Shown: positions 27,801-36,288, numbered from the stretch's first letter. The stretch is 64,000 nucleotides of DNA from Candidatus Kouleothrix ribensis (GCA_016722075.1 JADKGW010000001.1:5022001-5086000); one strand, 5' to 3'. The notes: a model not told the origin generated them from the letters alone. Translations and numbers: made by a program.

Positions 27801-29054
27801 GCCGACCTCGGGGTGCAGGATGTCGTACACGGCCTGGTTGGCCTCGGTCAGCATCTCGTGCAGATCGAGTGCGGCCCGCACCGCGCGCAGTGGATCGTCC
27901 TCGTTTGCGGCCGGCGCACCAAACAGGGCCATGAGCTTGTCGCCGTAGGTGTACATATCGACCTTATTGACGATCCCGCCGTAGCGATGCACGACCTCCT
28001 GGGCGCGGCGGTAGTACGCGTTCAGCGCGCGCACTGCCAGATCGCCCTGGTCGCCCATCATGTCGAGCACGGCAGTGAAGGGGTAGAAATGTACAAACAG
28101 CACCGACACCGGCCGGAACTCGCCGGCATCGCTCTCGCCATCGGCCGCGATGAAGCGGCGCGGCAAGCCGCGCGGCAGGTATGGGCGTAGCGCGTCGATC
28201 TGGCGGCCGAGCGACCACAGCTCGGCCATATCGCTGCGGCCCAGGCCACGGCCCCAGCGGCTGAACGGCGGCGGCGGCTGGACATTGGGCATCTGGCTGA
28301 GCAGAAAGAAGCGAGATTGGCGCGGCTCGACACGCGCATCGGGCAGCAGATCGCGCGTCTGGCTCGAAATCACCACCTCGCCAGGCTCGGCGATCTCCTG
28401 GGCCAGCGCCACGCGGTTGATATTGCGGCCGGTGACCACCAGCTCGATATGCTCGGCGTCGCCGACCTCGGCCGCGAACACGCGCCCGCTATGCACGCCG
28501 ATGCGCAGGCGCAGCTGAAAGGTGCCGGCGCGCGTCTGGAGTGCGGCAAAGTCGCGCATGCGCTCCTGCATCGCCAGGGCGGCGCGGCTGGCCAGCCGGG
28601 CGTGGTCGTCGTCGAGCACCGCCGCATCGAAGAACGCGGTGAGCGCATCGCCGCCGAATTTGAGCAAGCCGCCGCGGTAGCGATGGATCTCGTCGACCAG
28701 CGCGCCGAACAGGGCGTTGATGATCGCCGAAACCTCTTCGGCGCCCTGCTTGCCGAGCGCGCTAAGCGTGCCCGAGAGCGCGGTAAAGCCCGACAGATCG
28801 GCGAACAGCACCGAGCCATTCCAATAGGCGCCGCAGATGCGGCCAGGGGTAGGCGCGGCCAGCTGCTCGCGCACCAGCGCCGAGGGGATGTAGGTGGCGA
28901 TTGCGGCGACCTCGGCGCGTAGGCGCGCAACCTCGGCCTGCACAACCGCTGGCGGCAGCGGCACGCCGGCCTCGAGCAGCCCGTACAGCTCGGGGCTAAG
29001 ATGCTGACGCAGGTTGGCCGGGTTATGTATACCAGTGCTGTTGAGCGCAGTCAC
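24804..29054 (-). CDS. Soluble-adenylyl-cyclase-like protein: two cyclase domains, AAA ATPase, TPR
   Basis: This 1416-aa protein is read from GTG 29054, which has AAGGA upstream; the frame opens to 29189. Cyclase domain 1 (about 78-235) keeps both metal Asp residues (FADLSGF Asp86, KFGGD Asp136) but has Leu217 where the transition-state Arg belongs. Cyclase domain 2 (about 315-480) has His322 in place of the first metal Asp but keeps Asn460 and Arg464 (VNLAARL). A STAND-type ATPase follows, with Walker A GEAGVGKT (559-566) and Walker B IVLIVDDLHWAD. The last 500 residues are TPR repeats. The architecture matches mammalian sAC (ADCY10). It is cytoplasmic. The activating signal is unknown. Confidence 0.88.
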   Translation of the reverse strand: MTALNSTGIHNPANLRQHLSPELYGLLEAGVPLPPAVVQAEVARLRAEVAAIATYIPSALVREQLAAPTPGRICGAYWNGSVLFADLSGFTALSGTLSALGKQGAEEVSAIINALFGALVDEIHRYRGGLLKFGGDALTAFFDAAVLDDDHARLASRAALAMQERMRDFAALQTRAGTFQLRLRIGVHSGRVFAAEVGDAEHIELVVTGRNINRVALAQEIAEPGEVVISSQTRDLLPDARVEPRQSRFFLLSQMPNVQPPPPFSRWGRGLGRSDMAELWSLGRQIDALRPYLPRGLPRRFIAADGESDAGEFRPVSVLFVHFYPFTAVLDMMGDQGDLAVRALNAYYRRAQEVVHRYGGIVNKVDMYTYGDKLMALFGAPAANEDDPLRAVRAALDLHEMLTEANQAVYDILHPEVGRLIEIDRQFFKQRIGINTGVVFAGKVGSAQRHEYTVMGQHVNLAARLMSAAEAHTVIVSPSTRRAVERNIELRELPAVKLKGIAEPVPVAQAMRPFGVSQDARRSVARPALVGREPEIALLLAEAHTALTHGQGRVIALAGEAGVGKTRLIEEALQQMVLRSSEAGGIVPFFPYSVEAQSYDQNTAYAVVRELLVQLFNLNLAKTPAQQIALVHGRVNQLVPELARFTPLLGDLLGAEFEETPLTAALSPQQRHDRTHELFEALLLAEARANPIVLIVDDLHWADASSIELLARLAGHAALAPLLLVLGYRLDPPIAEPWRAQPNCTAIAIRELQPESCAALVRELLRGEPPPELTTLIERTQGNPFFIEEVVRGMVESGALARDQAGWRLARPFDETSLPDSIEGVITARLDRLDDHNREVLQIGAVIGRRFLYPVLSGVINRTSGLPDRLRTLADAELIVPEELERDLAYLFRHALTRDVAYEAILYARRRDLHRRVARRIEALNPDRLDDQLALLARHYLLAEEWQPAFDYHLRAGRQAQARFANREAITLYERALQIGAQLAEHSAQAPTLAPSLQSASVELNERLGFVLALIGEYDSALEHYQAALDLLRVPGSQVGGVVRLHHHIARVYEKRADFETAFDWVERALKLAGDEQGPELVRCMLLGAGLHRRQGRYQQALEWSERALRLSQALGSQRDQAHAMMLLAGTYRNMGDNTRAMELLGRCLPIYEQIQDLLGLADVHNDLANTYYELGQLAQARGHYEAGYEIKQAIGDIYGQAMIANNLGDLLKLQGQLDEAIVQFERSLRIFEQLGSLYATGVLHMNLGSTYLQRDDLERAEASLRRSAELFNQAGAEDFLPELERYLAELHLRRGDLPKARLACELALTNAARLEARAEEGVARRTLAQILVLDGDLAGAWDELERGLAILREAANVHETAKTLVALAALAPALGRRPAGQAALAEALPALREVGAQRDLDSARALARQHGYTLA

Positions 29055-29604
29055 AACGTCAGTCCTTCGATAGAGCGGCGCGCAAAGCCAGGGCACGGCG
29101 CGTGGGTGTCGATGCGCTTGGTGCAGCGGGCGATCCTGGGCGCGCTGTATGCCGGCGTCGGACGCACCTGGCATGATACCACAGCCCAATCAGCTGAACC
29201 TTACAATATCGTGATCAGACCATGCTCAGTCGCAGATCGGCCTATAAAAATAAACGGAGCAGTTCAGCTGATTTACCGACGGCTGATCCGACCGACGCTC
29301 GTAGACAGGCACAGCGGCGCGGCAGCGTGGCCAGGTAGCCGTAAATCGGCCGGCGCGCTAACTGCGTGGGGCTGCAGCGGGCTGGCCGGCATACCGCATC
29401 AAATCGCATAGGCTGGCCACACGGGGAAACGTACGTGCGCGGGTGCAAGGATGCGCCGGCTCACTCGGTATCACGCCGATAACAATATGTTCTCAATGCG
29501 AAATACATGGCCCTATAGGCCCTGGTAGTAGTGCCTGCGCCGTGGTACAACAGGGCCGCAAGGATGAAATGCATGCAGCCGGGCTACGCGAAAGGATTTG
29601 ATGT
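29055..29604. other. 550-bp divergent intergenic region
   Basis: This region lies between the leftward cyclase gene and the rightward secreted-protein gene. It holds an extended -10 element for the cyclase (TGG then TATCAT, minus strand, 29178-29173) and an inverted repeat (29188-29273). No other gene is seen. Confidence 0.5.
29188..29273. promoter_or_regulatory. Paired 12-bp inverted repeat, possible operator
   Basis: AATCAGCTGAAC (29188-29199) recurs inverted and exact as GTTCAGCTGATT (29262-29273), 62 bp apart. Each arm itself contains the palindrome TCAGCTGA. The position, just upstream of the cyclase -10 element, suggests two sites for one regulator, or a looped operator. Confidence 0.4.
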
Positions 29605-31776
29605 ATGCTGCGTTGGGGAGCGCTGGCGCTGGCGCTGAGCCTGGCGGGGTGGTCGCCGGCCGCTCGTGCGGCGGCGCTACCGACGCCGGCCGGCCTGCAG
29701 GTGCTACAAGATGATCGCAATGCGATTGTGCAGTGGGACACCGACCCGCAGAACCCGACCGCCCCGCTGCCGGCCGGCGTAGTGGGCTATAAGGTCAGCT
29801 GGGGGCCGGCCGCACAGCCGGCTGCCTTTAGCCGGCTGACCGAGGAGCGCATCATCCAGCTACAGCCGCTGGTGAACGGCCAGCCCTACGTCGCACGCGT
29901 GCAGGCGATCGACAGCGCGGGCAACCTCTCGGCCGCCAGCGCGAGCGTGAGCTTCACAGGCGACTCGGCGCGCGTCGACGGGCTGCGCGCGCGTATGAAC
30001 GGCTTCTTCGACGACTTCACCCTGCCGCAGGGGCTGCCCGACGAGACCAAGTGGAACAGCGCGTACTCGCGCTGCAATGCGCCCTGGTCGAACGGCTTCT
30101 TCATCAACGATCAGTTTCACGTACACAACACTGTTTTCTCAGGCGACTGCGACCGTGGCCAGAGCGTCAGCCGGCCGCGCGCGACGCTCGACTTCACCGA
30201 TGGCGGCACGCGCACGATCGTATTCGACTTCGACGGCGCGTTTCGGCGCAACCAGTGGTACCTCGACCTGGTGCCGCGCCTGATGGACATCAGCGGGCAG
30301 GTCAATATCGAAGGACTGAGCGCGCCGGCCGACCCGGCCGACGGGCTACGGTTCCACCAGAGCGAGCAGAATGCCAGCATCCAGCTGTTCGGCGCCGACG
30401 GTGCGGCCCGCAGCCTGGTAGCCACCGACAATATCACGCGGCCGAAGCTCGACGCGCTGGGCCTGAAGCAGGTGCCGAACGTGCGCCGGCGCTGGGAGAT
30501 TCGCGTCAGCCGTACGCATGCCGAGGTGCTGATCGACGGCAAGCAGGTGCTGGCGACCAAGCCGGGCGCGTTTCAGCTACAGCAGACGCGCTACTACCTG
30601 CTGTGGAACATGTTTGGCTACAACAGCGACAAGGCGAATGTTCCGATGACGCTGGCGCACTGGGACAACTTTGGCTTCGACGCGCCGGCCGGCACAGCGC
30701 CAAGCCTGGTGACGCACAACTACCGGCTGGTCAACGCCGGCAGCGATTTCAGGAAGGCGTATGGTGGCTATGCACCGGCAGTGGTGAGCCTGACGATCCC
30801 CGATGCGGTGGCGGGCGCGCAGGCGCGGCGGCTCATGTTCACACTACAGATGGATGATTTCGAGGCATATACCTGGGCCGCGACTGATCGCGTGCTGGTG
30901 AATGGCGTGGCGTTCGCCATCGCGCGCCCGGTGTCGAACGCCGTGCCGGCACTGGCGCCGGGCGATCTGGTGAGCATCCTGGCGCCCTACACGGTGGTGA
31001 TCGATCTGCCTGACGGCGTGCTGAAGCAGGGGCAGAATACGATCAGCTTCAGCACGCAGGGCAGCTCGGTTCACACTATTCATGCCGAGCTGGATTTCGA
31101 CCGCGCCAGTGCTCCGGCCTACACCCCGCCAGCCCAGGCGATCGCCGGGCCGGCCATGCCGGTGAGCCAGCCGATCGGGCCGAATGCGACGATCACGCAG
31201 ATTGGCGCGATTGTAGTCGACCCGGCGGTCAGCGGGCTGAGCGACCCGGCGGTGTTCAACCCGAACGTGGCTGGGGTCGTGCCGATCAAGGTCGAAGTGC
31301 ATGGCGACATCGCGCTTCAGGGCACCGGCACCAACCTGGGGGTACGGCAAGTCGATCTATTAGTGGATGGCGTGGCGCGCTTCTCGCAGCGCAGCGACGC
31401 AGCCGCACCCGCGCCGGGCGTCCGTGCGACCTTCAGCCTCGACACGCGCACGCTGGCGAATGGGATGCACACGCTCTATGTGCGCGCCTACGATGCGCGC
31501 TGTGTGCCAAGCATTGCCGACTACCTGGGCGCGGGCAGTGGCTCGGGCACGTACTACCCGCTGCACATCAGTGTGCGGAATGGAGCGAGCGTGCCGGCTG
31601 CCGCACCGGCTGCGGCCTACCGCATGGCGCTGCCGATCGTGACGCTGGGGCCGCGGCTGCAGAGTAGCTGCGCCAGTGGCGCGGCGCGGGTGCCGGCCGG
31701 AACAACACCGCCAGCCGTGGCGGCCGGCTGGCCCGGCGCGCGGCGCGACGAGCAGCTGTTTGTGTGTGAATACTGA
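29605..31776 (+). CDS. Secreted protein with N-terminal fibronectin type III domain
   Basis: This 723-aa protein has a clear signal peptide (GALALALSLAGWSPAARAAA). An FN3 domain lies at about 27-115 (PTPAGLQVLQDDRNAIVQWDT, VVGYKVSWG, YVARVQAIDSAGNLS). Next is a long beta-rich region that looks like a concanavalin-type sugar- or surface-binding fold (RATLDFTDGGTRTIVFDFDGAF, WEIRVSRTHAEVLIDGK); the remainder is also beta-rich. Near the C-terminus YRMALPIVTLGP precedes a short Cys-containing tail. I see no catalytic motif. ATG 29605 is preceded by AAAGGA. The function is unknown; the family resemblance is only at fold level. Confidence 0.7.
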   Translation: MLRWGALALALSLAGWSPAARAAALPTPAGLQVLQDDRNAIVQWDTDPQNPTAPLPAGVVGYKVSWGPAAQPAAFSRLTEERIIQLQPLVNGQPYVARVQAIDSAGNLSAASASVSFTGDSARVDGLRARMNGFFDDFTLPQGLPDETKWNSAYSRCNAPWSNGFFINDQFHVHNTVFSGDCDRGQSVSRPRATLDFTDGGTRTIVFDFDGAFRRNQWYLDLVPRLMDISGQVNIEGLSAPADPADGLRFHQSEQNASIQLFGADGAARSLVATDNITRPKLDALGLKQVPNVRRRWEIRVSRTHAEVLIDGKQVLATKPGAFQLQQTRYYLLWNMFGYNSDKANVPMTLAHWDNFGFDAPAGTAPSLVTHNYRLVNAGSDFRKAYGGYAPAVVSLTIPDAVAGAQARRLMFTLQMDDFEAYTWAATDRVLVNGVAFAIARPVSNAVPALAPGDLVSILAPYTVVIDLPDGVLKQGQNTISFSTQGSSVHTIHAELDFDRASAPAYTPPAQAIAGPAMPVSQPIGPNATITQIGAIVVDPAVSGLSDPAVFNPNVAGVVPIKVEVHGDIALQGTGTNLGVRQVDLLVDGVARFSQRSDAAAPAPGVRATFSLDTRTLANGMHTLYVRAYDARCVPSIADYLGAGSGSGTYYPLHISVRNGASVPAAAPAAAYRMALPIVTLGPRLQSSCASGAARVPAGTTPPAVAAGWPGARRDEQLFVCEY

Positions 31777-31945
31777 TTATCTGCTGTGTGCGGTCTTCCC
31801 GCGCGGAAACCGCAGATCAAGAGCGGTGCAGGCCATTCTGGCGCTACGCGGCGCTGAAAAAACGAGCGTGGGAAGGCTACGCCTCCCCACGCTCGCAACG
31901 CCTTACTGACAGGAGTTACGCGGTCGCCCGCGTCTCGAGCAATAC

Positions 31946-32074
31946 CTGCCTTCGGCAGAGCGGTACGGCAGCGTGTGTGTGTTCGGTTGTGCGCGCGTAG
32001 CGCGCACAACCGAACACACGAGAACAGACACGTACCCATGCTGCCGCAGGCTACAAACGCCGACTGCGTACGCC
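31946..32074. repeat. Intergenic hairpin element, copy with 20-bp perfect stem
   Basis: A perfect 20-bp stem (31977-31996 with 32000-32019, loop GTA) is flanked on the left by GCCTTCGGCAGAGCGGTACG and on the right by the inverted counterpart ending ACTGCGTACGCC. Read on the minus strand, the outer sequence GGCGTACGCAGTCGGCG is the same as at 54337. It separates two convergent genes (stops at 31776 and 32078). Confidence 0.8.
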
Positions 32075-32077
32075 CTG

Positions 32078-32785
32078 TTACTGATAGGTCGGCGGCGGGC
32101 CGTAGTTATACGGCGCGGCGGCCGGCGTAGCCATCCCCTGCTGCACAGCAGTCTGGCCGAGCGCGTGGCCGATCACGCACTGGCCGTAGAACGACGTGAA
32201 CAGCGCGCCGACGCCACAAGCGATTGCCCCCAGGCCACCGACCAGACCGGCCAAGATCGAGACAACCAGCAGGATGAGCCAGGTGCCAAGGCTCTTGCGC
32301 ACCAGCCCGATCACCTCGCCGACCTTGAGCGCCTGGCTGAGGTTATTGGTGGCCACATAGCGCGTGAGCGCCGCGAGCGTCACCAGCGTGATCGCCAGGC
32401 CGAGCACGAACATCAGCGGGAACAGGCACAGCCCGAGCGCGCCGAACAGTGCGCCGATCTGCTCTTCGTTGCGCCGATTCGCGGCTGCCCCGCCGCCAAC
32501 CGTGGCGATGCAGGCGAACACCAGCACGATCACCAGGAGTGGCAGCGAGTAGACCAGCCGGATCGCCAGGTCGTAGAGCCCGCGCACCAGATGCTCGCCG
32601 AACTCACTCCAGCGTGGTAACGGCCGCGGCGCGCCCTGGGCGACATTCTGCGCCACCTTGAGCGCGTACCCCAGCACAGCGAGCTGGCCGACCAGCGGGA
32701 TCAGCGAGATCAGACCGCCGATCAGAACCTTGCTGACCCACTCTTCGTCTTCGAACACGAAGCTGAATGCTTTTCCGATGTCCAA
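32078..32785 (-). CDS. DUF4013 family membrane protein
   Basis: About 235 aa with four to five membrane segments. DIGKAFSFVFEDEEWVSKVLIGGLISLIPLVGQLAVLGYALKV is the typical DUF4013 opening, and the APRPLPRW-EFGEHLVRGLYDL segment is the family's conserved loop. A C-terminal cytoplasmic tail is rich in Pro, Tyr and Ala. TTG 32785 is preferred because AGGAG stands 7 nt upstream; an in-frame ATG at 32806 has no ribosome-binding site. The function of DUF4013 is unknown. A second member follows upstream at 33005-33679. Confidence 0.82.
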   Translation of the reverse strand: MDIGKAFSFVFEDEEWVSKVLIGGLISLIPLVGQLAVLGYALKVAQNVAQGAPRPLPRWSEFGEHLVRGLYDLAIRLVYSLPLLVIVLVFACIATVGGGAAANRRNEEQIGALFGALGLCLFPLMFVLGLAITLVTLAALTRYVATNNLSQALKVGEVIGLVRKSLGTWLILLVVSILAGLVGGLGAIACGVGALFTSFYGQCVIGHALGQTAVQQGMATPAAAPYNYGPPPTYQ

Positions 32786-32835
32786 GGCGTTACTCCTTTT
32801 CTGCATGCCTGTACGGCTTGGGCAGCCGGCATTTC

Positions 32836-32901
32836 TGCCTTTGGCCGAGCGGTATGTGGTCAATTATCGCTGGCGTGACGCGCTTTGCAACCACGCCAGC
32901 G
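32836..32901. repeat. Intergenic hairpin element, shorter copy
   Basis: The flank GCCTTTGGCCGAGCGGTATG (32837-32856) is followed after 11 nt by a 10-bp perfect stem (32868-32877 with 32892-32901) with a 14-nt loop. It is placed between the two DUF4013 genes. It is a weaker member of the family seen at 31946, 38128 and 54337. Confidence 0.55.
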
Positions 32902-33004
32902 CCATGGATTTCTTGAGCATGTACGCTGCAGGGCTTCGCGCTGTTGCAGATGTAGCCGCAACGCGGCGAGGAAATAGCAAGATCTGCATGCCGGGCACAC
33001 AGGC

Positions 33005-33679
33005 TCAGCCGAACAACACATCGCTTTCGGCGGCCGCGTAGAGCTGGACGGTAACCAGGTGGGCATACAAGAGCGCGCTGAGTGTCAGCCAGAGCGCAGC
33101 GAGCTTGAGCGGCCAGGGTAGCAGCCAGCTGATGATAGCCAGCGCGAGCGCGGGCAGGTAGGCCGGTAGCGACATCAGGCGCGCGCGGGCATACACGGGC
33201 CTGGCGCGCGGGGCCAGCGCGACGCGCAGCACCCCCAGGCCGAGCGATTGCTCGACCCGGCCAGACTCGGCGTATAGCAGCCGGCCGATCGGCGCGATGC
33301 TGGTGGCGAAGACCAGCAGCTCGTAGAGTGCCAGTAGCCCCAGCAGCGCCGGTGCGAGCTGGGAGGTGAGCGGGCCGCTAGATGTGAGCAGCAGCACGCC
33401 GAGGCAGAGAAACAACAGCGTGATCGCGAAGATCGGCATCACGAAGAACAGGATATCGATCAGCACGGCCAATAGCCCGATCACATAGCGATCACCCCAC
33501 GCGCGCCAGGGCGGCAGCGGGGTCGGAAAGCCTTTACGCGTGAGGTCAAGGCTCTCCATCACCAGGCCGGCGCCCCAAGGGTACCCGACGATCGTGAGCA
33601 TCAGCGCGCCGCCGATCAGGATCTTGCGCCACCATTGTGTATCGCGATGGATGTTGGCAAGCGCGGTTCGTAGGTTCAT
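33005..33679 (-). CDS. DUF4013 family membrane protein, second copy
   Basis: This 224-aa protein is a paralogue of the adjacent gene. It has the same layout of Trp-Trp start (DTQWWRKILIGGALMLTIVG), the GFPTPLPPWRAWGDRYVIGLLAVLID loop and four or more membrane helices. It lacks the Pro/Tyr-rich tail of its neighbour. Met at 33679 begins the conserved part; the open frame extends 13 codons further without a ribosome-binding site. The two genes are 219 bp apart and separated by a hairpin element, so they may be transcribed separately. Confidence 0.8.
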   Translation of the reverse strand: MNLRTALANIHRDTQWWRKILIGGALMLTIVGYPWGAGLVMESLDLTRKGFPTPLPPWRAWGDRYVIGLLAVLIDILFFVMPIFAITLLFLCLGVLLLTSSGPLTSQLAPALLGLLALYELLVFATSIAPIGRLLYAESGRVEQSLGLGVLRVALAPRARPVYARARLMSLPAYLPALALAIISWLLPWPLKLAALWLTLSALLYAHLVTVQLYAAAESDVLFG

Positions 33680-33748
33680 GCGTATCCGTATCGGTTGGAG
33701 CGGCGTGCGCAGCTTCAACCTTCCCGACCGGATGCCGGCAGCTGCGTA

Positions 33749-34930
33749 CTAACCGGCCAGCATATACTGCCGCAGCAGATCAAGCGCCAGTGTGCCGATG
33801 AACTCCCAGCCATCGGCGAGATTCAGATCATAACGGCGGCCGGCCTCGATCACACCGCCGTCGTGGGCCAGTGCCAGCGCCACCAGTGTAAAGCCATCGG
33901 GGCCAGGGGCCGAGGCCGGCTGTACCCCCAGCGCCAGCGCCGTGCGCCAGCGGTCGCGCGCAGCCAGCGCGCCAGTGCGGGCCAGGCTGGCCACCGCCGC
34001 ATCGTCGGCCGGGCGGTCGAGCGGGTGGATGATCGCGCCGTGCAGGCTAGTGCGCCCAGGCTCGGTAGCCGTGAGCGCGTGGTACACCGGCGCGCGCGTG
34101 TTGCCTTCGTACAGCGCCAGCGCCAGCCCGCGCTCGTGCAGCTCGCGCGTCACCAGCTGCACGAGCGGCTCGGCGCCGACCAGGTACTGGCCGGCGCGGG
34201 CACGGATGATCGCCTCAGTGGCATCGGCCAGCGCCTCGGCCTCGGCGCGGCTGTTGGCGCGGGCGCCGATGCGCAGCTCGTACTGGGCACGCTTGGCCGA
34301 GATGCCGAGCGTCGGGTTATCCTGGGCCATGAGGTCGGCCACCAGCTCGCCAAGCAGGCTCTCGGAGGTGCCGGCAGCGTGCAGGGTGCGCACCAGGATG
34401 ATCCCCGACTGCCCGCGCTCGTCGCGCAGATATGGCAGCATTGCGCTCTCCCACAGGAAGCGCATCTCGGAGGGCACGCCAGGCAGCACCATCAGCGTGG
34501 CGCGTGTGTCGTCGACAATGAACGAGGGCGCGGTGCCGCGCGGGTTTTCGACGATGCGTGCGCCGGCAGGCACGTAGGCCTGGCGGCGGTTGCTCGGGCT
34601 CATAGTGCGGCCGAACGAGCGAAAGCGTGCCTCGATCTGATCGAGCAGGTGCTGATGGAACACCAGCGGCCGGCCGAGCGCCTGCGCCACCGCGTCGCGG
34701 GTCATATCGTCGACGGTTGGGCCGAGGCCGCCGGTGCAGATCACCAGATCGGCGCGCTCGAGTGCGCCGACGATAATCTCGGCGATACGGTTCTGATTAT
34801 CGCCCACCACCGTCTTGCGGAACAGGCCTACGCCAATGCCGGCGAGCTGGCGAGCGAGGTAGGCGCTGTTGGTGTCGATCGTCTCGCCGAGCAGCAGCTC
34901 GGAGCCAATCGCGATCAGCTCTGCATTCAT
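33749..34930 (-). CDS. cinA: CinA-family protein with degenerate C-terminal domain
   Basis: A 393-aa protein. The N-terminal MoaB-like domain is well conserved (MNAELIAIGSELLLGETIDTNSAYLARQL, ICTGGLGPTVDDMTRDAVA, VLPGVPSEM), as expected for the ADP-ribose/NAD-related pyrophosphatase part of CinA. The KH-like middle follows. In the C-terminal NMN-deamidase domain the catalytic segment usually reading AESCTGG is replaced by YEGNTRAP, without the Ser, so deamidase activity is probably lost. Sequence after that point is also poorly conserved. Confidence 0.88.
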   Translation of the reverse strand: MNAELIAIGSELLLGETIDTNSAYLARQLAGIGVGLFRKTVVGDNQNRIAEIIVGALERADLVICTGGLGPTVDDMTRDAVAQALGRPLVFHQHLLDQIEARFRSFGRTMSPSNRRQAYVPAGARIVENPRGTAPSFIVDDTRATLMVLPGVPSEMRFLWESAMLPYLRDERGQSGIILVRTLHAAGTSESLLGELVADLMAQDNPTLGISAKRAQYELRIGARANSRAEAEALADATEAIIRARAGQYLVGAEPLVQLVTRELHERGLALALYEGNTRAPVYHALTATEPGRTSLHGAIIHPLDRPADDAAVASLARTGALAARDRWRTALALGVQPASAPGPDGFTLVALALAHDGGVIEAGRRYDLNLADGWEFIGTLALDLLRQYMLAG

Positions 34931-35018
34931 AGGTTACTATCCACTACGCGGCCATGGCCGCAGCCGCCACACATGATCGCGTAGCCTATTCGGCGGGGTG
35001 CAAATTGGGCCGGCCTGA

Positions 35019-35282
35019 TCAGAACCGCGCGCGGTCGGGGGTGGTGGCCTTGCTGGCGAGCCGGGTGCGGAAATCGCTCCACAGCTCTTGCTCGCGGGCG
35101 CTACTCGCCTGGCGTGCCACCGCAACGGTATCGCTGAGCAGCCCGCGCAGGCCCTGGCGCGTATCATCGAGCGTGGCGCGCAGGCCCTGGCGCGAGGCGG
35201 CGCCTGAACGCGGCGTGGTAAGGATGACCGAGGCGGCCCCGATCGCCGCGCCAACCGCAAACCCAAGCAGAAAACGGCCCAT
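35019..35282 (-). CDS. YtxH-like small membrane protein
   Basis: An 87-aa protein. The N-terminal helix MGRFLLGFAVGAAIGAASVIL with TTPRSG just after is the YtxH signature (usually LLFAPKSG), followed by a helical, amphipathic C-terminal part. ATG 35282 has AAGGAG upstream, which overlaps the stop of the isomerase gene (35296-35298), so the two genes are coupled. YtxH proteins are linked to envelope or general stress; the role here is unknown. Confidence 0.75.
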   Translation of the reverse strand: MGRFLLGFAVGAAIGAASVILTTPRSGAASRQGLRATLDDTRQGLRGLLSDTVAVARQASSAREQELWSDFRTRLASKATTPDRARF

Positions 35283-35295
35283 AGCGTGCTCCTTC

Positions 35296-36057
35296 TTATG
35301 CCGCACAGATCTGGAAGGCGGCGCTCAGCTCGGCGGCCGGGTCGCCGCGCGGCACGAACTCGTGCCCGATATAACCGGCATAGCCGGTGCGCGCAATCGC
35401 GCGAACGATCGCCGGGTAATATAGCTCCTGAGTCGAGTCGATCTGCCAGCGGCCAGGGTTACCAGCCAGGTGGTAGTGGCCGAACAGCGCATAGTGGCGA
35501 TCGATCGTGCGTATAATATCACCTTCCATCACCTGCATGTGATAGACATCATACAGCAGCTTGACGCGCGGCGAGCCGGCCAGCTCGCACACGCGCAGGC
35601 CCCACGCGGTATGGTCGCACTGATAGTCGGGGTGATCGACCTTACTGTTCAGCAGTTCGAGCACCAGCGTCACGCCGGCGGCCTCGGCAGCGGGGGCGAC
35701 GCGCCGCAGCCCCTCGGCGGTGATCTCGGCGCCGGAGTCGTCGCTCAGGCCGGCGCGGTTGCCGCTGAAGCAGATCAGGTTCGGGATGCGCCAGCGCTCG
35801 GCCAGCCGGATGTTCGCCAGCAGCTCGCGCTCGATCCGCTGGTGGTGCTCGCGGCGATTCAGGCCCGCTTCGATCGAGGCGTGCCCGGCGAACGACGCCA
35901 GCGCCAGGCCGTGGTCGGCCACCAGCTGCCAATGCTCGGGCGGCACCAGCTCGGCGGCGGCGTAGCCGATCGCGGCGGCGGTGCGCACGAGCTGCTCGGG
36001 CGCCAGGCCCTTGCCCGCGAAGCACCACCAGGCGAACGATTGTTTGAGCGGCGTCAT
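35296..36057 (-). CDS. Hydroxypyruvate isomerase-like TIM-barrel sugar isomerase
   Basis: A 253-aa protein of the xylose-isomerase-like TIM barrel family. Metal-ligand motifs are visible in order: [19 protein letters not shown] (Glu), [14 protein letters not shown] (Asp and His), and [11 protein letters not shown] (Glu). [23 protein letters not shown] with the HxxGxPGR-like motif is typical of hydroxypyruvate isomerases and OtnI. The reaction is probably interconversion of a small hydroxy-aldehyde and ketone. ATG 36057 has GGGAA upstream; the frame continues upstream without coding character. A TGGTACACT extended -10 lies 30 nt further up. Confidence 0.82.
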   Translation of the reverse strand: MTPLKQSFAWWCFAGKGLAPEQLVRTAAAIGYAAAELVPPEHWQLVADHGLALASFAGHASIEAGLNRREHHQRIERELLANIRLAERWRIPNLICFSGNRAGLSDDSGAEITAEGLRRVAPAAEAAGVTLVLELLNSKVDHPDYQCDHTAWGLRVCELAGSPRVKLLYDVYHMQVMEGDIIRTIDRHYALFGHYHLAGNPGRWQIDSTQELYYPAIVRAIARTGYAGYIGHEFVPRGDPAAELSAAFQICAA

Positions 36058-36085
36058 CGGGTTCCCTTTCAGGCGCGGATGGTAT

Positions 36086-36091
36086 AGTGTA
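36086..36091 (-). promoter_or_regulatory. Extended -10 promoter of the isomerase gene
   Basis: On the minus strand TGG is followed by TACACT, in the sequence GTGTGGTACACTATA that recurs before the PIG-L gene at 43745. It predicts a leader of about 22 nt. Confidence 0.45.
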
Positions 36092-36148
36092 CCACACCAG
36101 GAAGCAGCAGCCACGGCCAATAGCCTAAGGACTTTCGCGGTTGGCGTG

Positions 36149-36206
36149 CTCTGCCGCAGGCAAACAGCGCCGCATCGCGCTGCGGAATAACGCACCTGCG
36201 TATGCC
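36149..36206. repeat. Degenerate copy of the intergenic hairpin element flank
   Basis: Read on the minus strand, GGCATACGCAG is followed after 30 nt by GTTTGCCTGCGGCAGAGC, matching the two conserved flank segments at 54337-54375 and 31946-32074. Only a short stem (CCGCA/TGCGG) remains. Confidence 0.5.
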
Positions 36207-36222
36207 CTCGGCCTTTTGATTA

Positions 36223-36288
36223 CACCACGAAGAGCACGAAGGCCGCATGTATTCTTGTACCTTTGTGTGCTTCGTGCCCTTCGTGGTG
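36223..36288. terminator. 19-bp inverted repeat downstream of thrS
   Basis: Bases 36223-36241 and 36270-36288 are inverted copies with one mismatch (arm CACCACGAAGAGCACGAAG). It begins 22 nt after the thrS stop on the minus strand. It may end the thrS transcript, though no T-run follows. Confidence 0.5.

Noticed and set aside
31946..32074. Integron attC site
   Set aside because: Variable palindromes with conserved ends resemble attC, but the GTT/AAC core sites and an integrase are missing, and the stems are too perfect.
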